A stretch of 40,268 nucleotides of DNA from an uncultured Clostridia bacterium. GTDB lineage: Bacteria; Bacillota; Clostridia; Oscillospirales; Acutalibacteraceae. The DNA lies in NCBI GenBank assembly GCA_947169815.1, contig CAMVRG010000002.1, forward strand, positions 1-40,268. Reading direction: 5' to 3'. A model generated the notes under the pieces. The model saw nothing but the letters and a program-made list of their open reading frames with translations. It did no database searches and was not told the DNA's origin. Both the position numbers and the translations under genes were made by a program. Shown here piece after piece: positions 21,696 through 28,227 of the stretch (position 1 is the first letter of the stretch; every line of letters starts with the position of its first letter).

Positions 21696-23155
21696 TAGGA
21701 AAAAGTATTTTAATTATTATAGCCGCTTTTTTAGTTATTACCGCAGTCCGCGCGGCGTTCTTTAAGATTAAGCGCCCCGAGGTTGAGCCTATGCCCGACG
21801 AGAGAGTAGACTCCGAAAGAGTTCAGCGCCACCTCACCGAGGCAATTCAGATAAAAACAATTTCAAACGTTGACGAGGATAAGGTAGACTGGGCGGAATT
21901 TGACCGCTTTCACGAATTCCTTGAACGGGAATTCCCCTTAACTCATAAAACGCTCAAGAGAGAAAAGGTTTCTCTCGCCTCCCTGCTCTACACCTGGGAG
22001 GGCAAAAACCCCGAGCTTGACGGAATCGCGTTTTTATCTCACCAGGACGTAGTCCCGATTTCAGAGGGAACCCTCGACGACTGGGAGCATCCCCCGTTTG
22101 AGGGCTATAACGACGGCGAATTTATCTGGGGCCGCGGCGCGCTTGATATGAAAAACCACCTTATCTGCGTTATTGAGGCGGTTGAGTCGCTCCTCGAGGA
22201 CGGCTTCGTTCCCGAAAGAACTATTTACCTCTGCTTCGGTCACAACGAGGAAATAGTAGCGGGTAAGAATAACGGCGCCCACGCTATAATGGAAACGCTT
22301 AAGGCGCGCGGAGTACATCTTGACTCAACTATCGACGAGGGCGGCGCAATCCTCCCCGCGAACGTCAAGGGAATTCTCAAAGGCAACCTCGCGGGAGTCG
22401 GCATCGCTGAAAAGGGCAATACGGATATAAAGATTACCGTCCACGCCAAGGGCGGTCACTCCTCTCAGCCCCCGCAGCATACGGGCGTAGGTCTTGTCTC
22501 CGACGTCGTTCACGACCTTGAAAAGCACCAGTTCAGAGCAAAAATGCTCCCAATGGTTGACGATATGTTTAATACTATCGGAAAGCATATGACCTATCCC
22601 GCAAGACTCGTTATGTGTAACCTTCCGCTTATTAAACCCCTCGTTCTCGCCATAGCAAAAAAAATACCGCCTGCGGCGTCCTTTATAAGAACGACCACGG
22701 CGTGTACTATGCTTGAGGGCTCTCCCGCGGCTAATGTGCTTCCCCAGACGGCAAGCGTTACGGTTAATTTCCGTCAGCTCCCGGGTACGACTACGGACGA
22801 TTTGTTCGCCCATATCCGCAAGGTTGTAAGAAATAAGGATATTGATATAGAATATATTAAGGGAAAGGAGGCGTCGGCAATTTCTCCGACAGATACGAGA
22901 GCCTTTGAAACCCTTACCCTTCTTTCGCACCAGATGGATAAATACAATATCGTAGCGCCCTATCTCGTAATGGGCGGAACGGATACCTATCACTACGAGG
23001 ACATCTGCGATAATCTTTACCGCTACGCTCCGTTTACGGTAGGAACCTCGCTTCTTCTTACAACTCATTCGACTAACGAGCGCTGCCCCGTAGAACCGCT
23101 TACGCAGGGCGTACAGTTCTTCAAGCGCTATATGAAAATTATGGCAAGCGAATAA
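21692..23155 (+). CDS. M20-family metallopeptidase (PM20D1-like), membrane-anchored
   Basis: A 487-residue zinc-dependent peptidase/amidase of the M20 group, resembling carboxypeptidase S and PM20D1-type N-acyl amino-acid hydrolases. An N-terminal helix (KSILIIIAAFLVITAVRAAFF) anchors it. Metal and catalytic residues are visible: FLSHQDVVP (His-x-Asp, about 115), GRGALDMKNH (bridging Asp about 150), CFGHNEEIVAGKNNGA (catalytic and metal Glu pair about 183), and a dimerisation domain with HAKGGHSSQPPQHTGVG. YLVMGGTDTYHYED supplies the C-terminal His ligand. It overlaps the upstream membrane gene by 4 bp. Small peptides or N-acyl amino acids are plausible substrates. Confidence 0.9.
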   Translation: MIGKSILIIIAAFLVITAVRAAFFKIKRPEVEPMPDERVDSERVQRHLTEAIQIKTISNVDEDKVDWAEFDRFHEFLEREFPLTHKTLKREKVSLASLLYTWEGKNPELDGIAFLSHQDVVPISEGTLDDWEHPPFEGYNDGEFIWGRGALDMKNHLICVIEAVESLLEDGFVPERTIYLCFGHNEEIVAGKNNGAHAIMETLKARGVHLDSTIDEGGAILPANVKGILKGNLAGVGIAEKGNTDIKITVHAKGGHSSQPPQHTGVGLVSDVVHDLEKHQFRAKMLPMVDDMFNTIGKHMTYPARLVMCNLPLIKPLVLAIAKKIPPAASFIRTTTACTMLEGSPAANVLPQTASVTVNFRQLPGTTTDDLFAHIRKVVRNKDIDIEYIKGKEASAISPTDTRAFETLTLLSHQMDKYNIVAPYLVMGGTDTYHYEDICDNLYRYAPFTVGTSLLLTTHSTNERCPVEPLTQGVQFFKRYMKIMASE

Positions 23156-23159
23156 CCCC

Positions 23160-23227
23160 CGTAGGGGGCGGCGTCCCCGACGACCCGCCAACGAACTACC
23201 GTAGGGGACGATGCCCACATCGTCCCG
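23160..23227. repeat. Dispersed hairpin repeat, copies 2 and 3
   Basis: Two tandem versions of the unit at 2972: CCGTAGGGGGCGGCGTCCCC (23159-23178 region) and CCGTAGGGGACGATG-cccaCATCGTCCCG (23199-23227). Copy 3 shares the GGGACGATG/CATCGTCCC arms with copy 1. They lie between the M20 stop and the convergent terminator. Confidence 0.7.
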
Positions 23228-23251
23228 AAAAAACATAACACCTAATACAAC

Positions 23252-23280
23252 AAAAGAGGCTGATTACTCAGCCTCTTTTT
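23252..23280. terminator. Bidirectional terminator
   Basis: AAAAGAGGCTGA-TTAC-TCAGCCTCTTTTT between convergent genes. The stem includes the stop codon of the minus-strand FN3 protein. Confidence 0.85.
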
Positions 23281-24445
23281 CCGTATCCTCAACCTCGGGA
23301 TACTGTTCAATTTTTACAATGTCGCCTCTGAACTGTTCAAGGTTACCGTAGCTTCCCGCAATTCCTCTCGGGAGCTTACCCTTTTCAATATAGAACTCCA
23401 TAATGTCCTTATTGTTAACGGCGTACTGGTGCTTTTCGTCGGTATGTCTGTTCGCCTTCTGGTCACAGAGAATACAGTTAAGCTCCTTAATCTCCTCGCC
23501 GTCCTGAAGCGTAATACGGTATTTTGTTCCTATCTTGGTTCCGTAGAACGAGCCGAGAGCAATACAGTAAAAACCGTCAACCATACGGATTCCCGTTTCC
23601 TCGTCGGTATAGCACTCCTCGGAATTGAGAAGCTTGTACTGAGGAGTACTCTTTGCGGTTACCGCCTTATAATAAGCGTAGGTTTTTGTTGCGCCGCTTA
23701 TTCCCTCGGGAAGCTCAAAGTTTTTAAGCGTTTTTGCCTCAACCGTGCGGCTGACCTTGCTTACGTTCTTTCTGTTCGCTCTGTTTGTAACGCATTTTAC
23801 TCTGTAAGAGTAAGTTGTTTCTTCTTTTACATCAGTATCGGTATAAGTATCCGAATTTACCTCGGCGAGTTTTTCAAATTTTCCGCCGTTTTCGCTTCTG
23901 TAAAGCCATACCCTCGCAACGCTTTCGGTATGTCTTATTCTGAGCTCAACCGAATCCGAAGCGACGTGCTTAAGAGCAACCGACGCGGTTTTTACCGCGG
24001 TTGTAAAGCTTACCTCGGAAAGCCCCTCCATAGTAGCGGCGTTGAAAATTCCGAAGCGGTAATCCGTATCCTCGTCAAGCCCGCTGAGCTGAAGCTCGTT
24101 TTCGGTCGTATTGAGGTATTCCTCCCAGCAGTGGTTAATTACGTTATACCTGTAAACGGCATAGCTTAAAATAAGCGTGTCGCTTTCCCAGCTGAGTTTC
24201 GCGCTGTCAGTCGTAACTGAATCGGCTGTTAAGATAAAGCCCTCTTTCGCTCTTATAGGCTTGTGCATAGCGGCTATTATTCTCGAATCCTCTTCTGCCT
24301 GAACCGCCTGATTCTTAAACGGTATTCCGAACGGAAGGTCAAACGCGAGCGCGTCAACGCTGCCCGAAACCGCCATTATAAGAACGAGTATTACCGATAC
24401 GATTTTTGCTGATTTAAGTCTGATAAAATCGTCTCCTTTTTGCAT
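23264..24445 (-). CDS. Secreted protein with FN3-like domains and a C-terminal barrel-like domain
   Basis: A 393-residue exported protein of unknown function. A signal peptide (AKIVSVILVLIMAVSGSVDALA) is followed by two fibronectin-III-like domains (about 68-150, with DSAKLSWESDTLILSYAVYRYN; about 152-240, with TYSYRVKCVTNR). The last 150 residues form a separate domain, FYCIALGSFYGTKIGTKYRITLQDGEEIKELNCILCDQKANRHTDEKHQY, a pattern I associate with surface proteins of Clostridia and possibly a double-psi barrel like the 3D domain (tentative). The start ATG has GGAGGG very close (3-4 nt) and a second GGAG just inside the gene without an ATG after it. It is divergent from ribU. Confidence 0.75.
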   Translation of the reverse strand: MQKGDDFIRLKSAKIVSVILVLIMAVSGSVDALAFDLPFGIPFKNQAVQAEEDSRIIAAMHKPIRAKEGFILTADSVTTDSAKLSWESDTLILSYAVYRYNVINHCWEEYLNTTENELQLSGLDEDTDYRFGIFNAATMEGLSEVSFTTAVKTASVALKHVASDSVELRIRHTESVARVWLYRSENGGKFEKLAEVNSDTYTDTDVKEETTYSYRVKCVTNRANRKNVSKVSRTVEAKTLKNFELPEGISGATKTYAYYKAVTAKSTPQYKLLNSEECYTDEETGIRMVDGFYCIALGSFYGTKIGTKYRITLQDGEEIKELNCILCDQKANRHTDEKHQYAVNNKDIMEFYIEKGKLPRGIAGSYGNLEQFRGDIVKIEQYPEVEDTEKEAE

Positions 24446-24468
24446 TTCCCTCCGAAACGCGTAAACAC

Positions 24469-24497
24469 ACTATAACAGATTGTAACCGTTTTGTCAA
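24469..24497 (-). promoter_or_regulatory. Promoter of the FN3 protein gene
   Basis: Minus-strand TTGACA (24492-24497), 17 bp, TATAGT (24469-24474). Confidence 0.8.
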
Positions 24498-24535
24498 TAT
24501 TTTTATTCACAATTTGTTCATACTTCACAAAACAC

Positions 24536-24563
24536 TTGACATAACCGCCCCATTGATTATAAT
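24536..24563 (+). promoter_or_regulatory. Promoter of the ribU leader
   Basis: TTGACA (24536-24541), 16-bp spacer, TATAAT (24558-24563), about 25 bp before the FMN aptamer. Confidence 0.82.
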
Positions 24564-24591
24564 GATTTATAGGATTTGTTAATCCTGAAAT

Positions 24592-24730
24592 ATTTCGGGG
24601 CGGGGTGCAACTCCCCACCGGCGGTAAAGTCCGCGACTCCCTTATGGGACTGATACGGTGAAATTCCGTAACCGACGGTAATTATCATTATGTTATAATG
24701 GTATAAGTCCGGATGAGAGAAATTATACTT
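24592..24730 (+). promoter_or_regulatory. FMN riboswitch (RFN element)
   Basis: Contains the conserved RFN blocks in order: TTCGGGGCGGGGTGCAACTC, CCCCACCGGCGGTAAAG, TCCGCGACTC, GTGAAATTCCGTAACCGACGG and AGTCCGGATGAGAGAA. Together with the downstream terminator it forms a transcription-attenuating FMN switch that shuts off ribU when flavin is plentiful. The variable P3-P5 insert TTATCATTATGTTATAATGG is of ordinary size. Confidence 0.96.
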
Positions 24731-24740
24731 ATGTATTTAC

Positions 24741-24770
24741 CCCGATACGTCCGTATCGGGTTTTCTCTTT
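24741..24770 (+). terminator. FMN riboswitch expression-platform terminator
   Basis: CCCGATACG-TC-CGTATCGGG followed by TTTTCTCTTT, located between the aptamer and the ribU ribosome site (AAGGAGG). Confidence 0.88.
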
Positions 24771-24788
24771 CCCAAAAAGGAGGAAAAT

Positions 24789-25388
24789 ATGAAATCACAA
24801 AACAAAAAACTCAACAGAACTCGCCTTATCGCAGGCTGCGGAATGCTTACCGCCGCCGCTGTCGTGCTTCAGTACCTTGAGATCCCTATTCCGTTTATAC
24901 CGAGCTTTATTAAACTCGACTTTTCGGATTTGCCCGAGCTTATAGGCGCCTTCGCCTACGGTCCCGTTGCAGGAATTATTATCGCTCTCGTTAAAAATAT
25001 TATCCACCTTGCGGTAAGCCAGAGCGGATACATCGGCGAGCTCTCGAATTTTATTCTCGGCGCGGTATTCGCAGGCTGCGCAGGGCTCGTTTATAAGTAT
25101 AATAAAACTATGAAGGGCGCCCTCGTCGGCGGTATTGTCGGCGCTCTCGCTATGGCGGCGCTGAGCTTTCCGTCAAACCTCTTCATAGTATACCCGTTTT
25201 ATTATAACTTTATGCCGAAGGAGGCGGTTCTTCAGGCGTATCAGACAATAGTCCCCTCAATGAAAAGCATTGAACAGTCTCTTCTCGTGTTTAACGTACC
25301 CTTTACGCTTATAAAAGGACTCTTCTGCGTAATAATATCAATGCTTATTTATAAACCCCTTTCCCCAATTCTTCACGGGAAGGAATAA
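24789..25388 (+). CDS. ribU: Riboflavin ECF transporter S-component RibU
   Basis: A 199-residue integral membrane riboflavin-binding subunit that works with the shared EcfAA'T energising module, which is encoded elsewhere. It has six helices, with the family opening LIAGCGMLTAAAVVLQYLEIPIPFIPSFIKLDFSDLPELIGAFAYGPVAGIIIALVKNIIHL. The ALSFPSNLFIVYPFYYNFM stretch is typical of RibU. Control by the FMN riboswitch independently fixes the substrate. The start has AAGGAGG 6 nt upstream. It is monocistronic; the aldolase gene downstream has its own promoter. Confidence 0.95.
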   Translation: MKSQNKKLNRTRLIAGCGMLTAAAVVLQYLEIPIPFIPSFIKLDFSDLPELIGAFAYGPVAGIIIALVKNIIHLAVSQSGYIGELSNFILGAVFAGCAGLVYKYNKTMKGALVGGIVGALAMAALSFPSNLFIVYPFYYNFMPKEAVLQAYQTIVPSMKSIEQSLLVFNVPFTLIKGLFCVIISMLIYKPLSPILHGKE

Positions 25389-25394
25389 ATATAT

Positions 25395-25423
25395 TGCTAT
25401 TTAATATAGTTTGTAGTATAATA
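25395..25423 (+). promoter_or_regulatory. Promoter of the aldolase gene
   Basis: TTGCTA (25395-25400), 17 bp, TATAAT (25418-25423). Confidence 0.7.
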
Positions 25424-25456
25424 ATACCCGCAAATAAATTATAGGAGATTAAAATT

Positions 25457-26398
25457 ATGCCACTTGTAACAACAACCGAAATGTTCAAAAAAGCATACGA
25501 GGGCGGCTACGCTATCGGCGCTTTTAACGTAAACAATATGGAAATCGTTCAGGGTATTACAAGAGCCGCTAAAAAACTTGAGGCTCCCGTAATTCTTCAG
25601 TGCTCCTCGGGCGCAAGAAAGTATGCTTCTCACGACTATCTTGTAGCCATGGTAAAGGCTGCCGCTGAGGAGACGGGGCTTCCTATCGCTCTTCACCTTG
25701 ACCACGGTCCCGATTTTGAAACCTGTAAAAGCTGTATCGACGGCGGCTTTACCTCCGTTATGATTGACGGCTCGTCTCTCCCCTATGAAGAGAATATCAA
25801 GCTTACAAAGCAGGTAGTTGAATATGCCCACGCTCACGGCGTAGTAGTTGAGGGCGAGCTCGGAACTCTCGCGGGCGTTGAGGACGACGTAGTAGTAGAA
25901 GCGGGTAACGAATCCTATACAAGACCCGAGGAGGTTTACGATTTCGCAACGAGAACGGGCGTTGACTCGCTCGCTATCGCTATCGGAACAAGCCACGGCG
26001 CATATAAGTTCAAGCCCGGTCAGAAGCCGCAGCTCCGCTTCGATATTCTTGAAGAGGTTGCAAAACAGCTTCCCGAATTCCCGATAGTTCTTCACGGCGC
26101 AAGCTCGGTAAATCAGGAACACATTAAGCTTATCAACGAATTCGGCGGCGAAATGCCCGACGCTATCGGTATCCCCGAGGATATGCTCCGCAAGGCTGCC
26201 GAGATGGCTGTTTGTAAGGTAAACGTTGACTCCGATATCCGTATCGCAATGACCGCGGCTATCCGTAAGCACTTTGCCGAGAACCCGACTCACTTTGACC
26301 CGCGTCAGTATCTTACTCCCGCAAGAGCCCTTATCGAAGAGGTTGTTGCTCATAAGATTGATAAGGTATTCGGCTCAACAGGCCACGCATTTGATTAA
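25457..26398 (+). CDS. fba: Class II fructose-1,6-bisphosphate aldolase
   Basis: A glycolytic zinc enzyme cleaving FBP to DHAP and GAP; 313 residues. Family signatures are IALHLDHGPDFETCKSCIDGGFTSVMIDGSSLPYEENI (catalytic Asp and zinc His), VVEGELGTLAGVED, LAIAIGTSHGAYKF (zinc His), FPIVLHGASSV (zinc His) and KVNVDSDIRIAMTAAIRKH (phosphate site). The size and motifs fit the FbaA/GatY group; tagatose-bisphosphate specificity is less likely but cannot be excluded by eye. ATAGGAG precedes the ATG. Codons are strongly biased, as expected for a highly expressed gene. Confidence 0.95.
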   Translation: MPLVTTTEMFKKAYEGGYAIGAFNVNNMEIVQGITRAAKKLEAPVILQCSSGARKYASHDYLVAMVKAAAEETGLPIALHLDHGPDFETCKSCIDGGFTSVMIDGSSLPYEENIKLTKQVVEYAHAHGVVVEGELGTLAGVEDDVVVEAGNESYTRPEEVYDFATRTGVDSLAIAIGTSHGAYKFKPGQKPQLRFDILEEVAKQLPEFPIVLHGASSVNQEHIKLINEFGGEMPDAIGIPEDMLRKAAEMAVCKVNVDSDIRIAMTAAIRKHFAENPTHFDPRQYLTPARALIEEVVAHKIDKVFGSTGHAFD

Positions 26399-26408
26399 TA
26401 CTTTTATT

Positions 26409-26437
26409 CGGGAGGGTACAAACCCTCCCGTTATTTT
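26409..26437 (+). terminator. Intrinsic terminator of fba
   Basis: CGGGAGGGT-ACAA-ACCCTCCCG followed by TTATTTT. Confidence 0.88.
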
Positions 26438-26485
26438 CACCAACGATTATACTATTTGTATATGATAATTATACAATTATTAATA

Positions 26486-26514
26486 TTGACATCCCCTCTG
26501 CGTTCTATTATAAT
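26486..26514 (+). promoter_or_regulatory. Promoter of the E2-like acyltransferase gene
   Basis: TTGACA (26486-26491), 17 bp, TATAAT (26509-26514), both perfect. Confidence 0.88.
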
Positions 26515-26543
26515 ATTCTAAACTAAACCGAAAGGGTGTTTTT

Positions 26544-28133
26544 ATGGCAAAAAAGGATAACGTAATCAAGACCGAGCATTTCGGAATTCAGCGTAAAATC
26601 GTTGCGAATATGACTACCGAAAGCTGGCAGAATATTCCCCACGTTACATATACCTACGAGCCCGACGTAACCGAGTTTATGACTCAGTACAAACGTCTTA
26701 ACGAGGGCGTTGAAAAGGAAAACAGGATAACCGTAAATACGCTTATGCTCAAGGTTATCTGCGAGGGACTTAAGGCGTGTCCCGCTATGAACGCCCATAT
26801 TGACTTTGATAAAAAGTATGTAAGGGGCGTAATTCATACCCTTTCCGAGATTAATATTTCAATGCCTATGGTGCTTCCCACGGGCGAGATGATGACGATT
26901 AACCTTCATAATTTCGAGAATAAAAACCTTGACGATATGGTCGATTATCTTAAAGACGTTAACCGACGTATGGCTAACACAAATCTCAACGAGGTTATGT
27001 TCGACGTTTCTATGGATAATACGATTACGGGGTTAAAAGAGGGTAAAATCGCCCAGACCATTAACCGTATAATCGGCTCAAAAACGGGTAAGCACAAGGT
27101 TAAAACCCTTAAGGGCAAAGAGAAAAAGGCTTACGAGGCTATCCCCGAAACCGACCGTCTTACCAAGCACGATATTGAACAGGGCTCAATTACAATTTCT
27201 AATATCGGCTCCGTTTACCGTGAGCAGAGAGGCGCCGCCGCGCTGATTGAGATTATTCCTCCCCAGGTTACGGCTATCGCCGTCGGCGCGGTACAGGATA
27301 AGCCCGTCGTTATCATAAACGAAAATGACGAAAAGGAAATCGCTATCCGCCAGGTTCTCCCCTTTACTATCGTATTTGACCACAGAGCGCTTGATTTCGG
27401 CGATATCGTTCCGTTTATCAAAAAGCTTGACGAAATCTTCGAGGCGCCCGAGGTTATGTTCAGCTGGAAGCGCGAACAGACTATTACCGCGGCTGAAATT
27501 GAAGAGATTAAGGTTGAGCGCGTTGAGCGTGAGACTAAGTTCGAGGAAAGCAAGAAGCGTGAAAAGGAAAGACGCGAGGCTGAGCGCGACGCTCAGAAGG
27601 CGGGCGACCGCGCTGTAAAGGCGGAAAAAGAGGCGGAAAAAGCGCTTAAGGAAGCCGAGGAGCGCGCTGCCAAGGCTGAAAGCGAGCTTGCCGAGGCGCA
27701 CGAAAAAGCAGATAAAAAGGCACTCAGAGAGGCTGAAAAGGCTGAAAAGGACGCTATCGAGGCTGAGGAAAAGGCAAAGCGCGAGATTGAAAAAATAAAG
27801 GCTGCCGCCGCTGAAAAGATTGAAAAGGCTAAAAAGGAAGCGGAGGACAGAAAAGAAAAGGCTATCCGCAACGCAGAAAAGGCGCAGGAGGAAGCTCTCG
27901 CAAAGGCAGACAAGGCCCGTCAGGAAGCCGAAAAGAAGCGTAGGGAAGCCGAGGCTAAGAAGGAAAAGGCTCTCGCAGGGGCGGAAAAGGATAAAAAGGA
28001 CGCGCTCGAAAAGGCGCAGAGAGAAAAGGAAAAGGTTCAAAAAGAGCTTGAAAAAGCAAGAGCCGAGGCTGAAAAAGCTAAGGCAAAAGCAGAAGCCGCT
28101 CAGGAAAAGGTCGACTCCTTTAACGGGGAATAA
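26544..28133 (+). CDS. Lipoyl-less E2 acyltransferase core fused to a long charged helix
   Basis: A 529-residue protein. Residues 1 to about 310 match the catalytic domain of 2-oxoacid dehydrogenase E2 subunits: IQRKIVANMTTESWQNIPHVTYTYEPDVT at the N-terminus, ITISNIGSVYREQRGAAALIEIIPPQVTAIAVGAV, and the active-site segment FDHRALDFGDIVPF with catalytic His. The usual DHRxxDG is altered by one inserted Phe. No lipoyl or E1/E3-binding domain precedes it, and no pdh/bkd genes adjoin. From about 315 to 529 the chain is almost only Glu, Lys, Ala, Arg, Asp and Gln (KAEKEAEKALKEAEERAAKA and similar), predicted as a single alpha-helix or coiled coil. A role as an acyltransferase scaffold is inference. 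AAAGGG precedes the ATG. Confidence 0.82.
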   Translation: MAKKDNVIKTEHFGIQRKIVANMTTESWQNIPHVTYTYEPDVTEFMTQYKRLNEGVEKENRITVNTLMLKVICEGLKACPAMNAHIDFDKKYVRGVIHTLSEINISMPMVLPTGEMMTINLHNFENKNLDDMVDYLKDVNRRMANTNLNEVMFDVSMDNTITGLKEGKIAQTINRIIGSKTGKHKVKTLKGKEKKAYEAIPETDRLTKHDIEQGSITISNIGSVYREQRGAAALIEIIPPQVTAIAVGAVQDKPVVIINENDEKEIAIRQVLPFTIVFDHRALDFGDIVPFIKKLDEIFEAPEVMFSWKREQTITAAEIEEIKVERVERETKFEESKKREKERREAERDAQKAGDRAVKAEKEAEKALKEAEERAAKAESELAEAHEKADKKALREAEKAEKDAIEAEEKAKREIEKIKAAAAEKIEKAKKEAEDRKEKAIRNAEKAQEEALAKADKARQEAEKKRREAEAKKEKALAGAEKDKKDALEKAQREKEKVQKELEKARAEAEKAKAKAEAAQEKVDSFNGE

Positions 28134-28138
28134 GATAA

Positions 28139-28168
28139 AAAGAGGTAACCCGTGTTACCTCTTTTTTA
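28139..28168 (+). terminator. Intrinsic terminator of the E2-like gene
   Basis: AGAGGTAAC-CCGT-GTTACCTCT followed by TTTTTT. Confidence 0.9.
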
Positions 28169-28197
28169 TTGACTAATTTAATATTTTATAATAAAAT
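28169..28197 (+). promoter_or_regulatory. Possible promoter of the transglutaminase-like gene
   Basis: TTGACT (28169-28174), 17 bp, TAAAAT (28192-28197). Two TATAAT hexamers nearby have poor spacing. The -35 overlaps the tail of the preceding terminator. Confidence 0.45.
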
Positions 28198-28227
28198 ATA
28201 ATCAGAATTATGAAAGGACTGAGCCAT

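Noticed and set aside
22325-23236. 303-residue antisense ORF
   Set aside because: Lies entirely over the M20 peptidase gene and its tail, has Arg/Gly-rich shadow composition, no ribosome site and no domain.
25439-26353. 304-residue antisense ORF over fba
   Set aside because: Mirror of a strongly codon-biased aldolase gene; no start signal or recognisable motif.
27186-28040. 284-residue antisense ORF and several overlapping frames in the charged-helix region
   Set aside because: Low-complexity GAA/AAG/GCT repeats open all frames; the sense frame alone has a ribosome site, promoter and known domain.
27540-28130. Possible CRISPR or tandem repeat array
   Set aside because: The repetition is codon-level low complexity in a coding helix, with no constant repeat/spacer unit. 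No CRISPR array was seen in the window.
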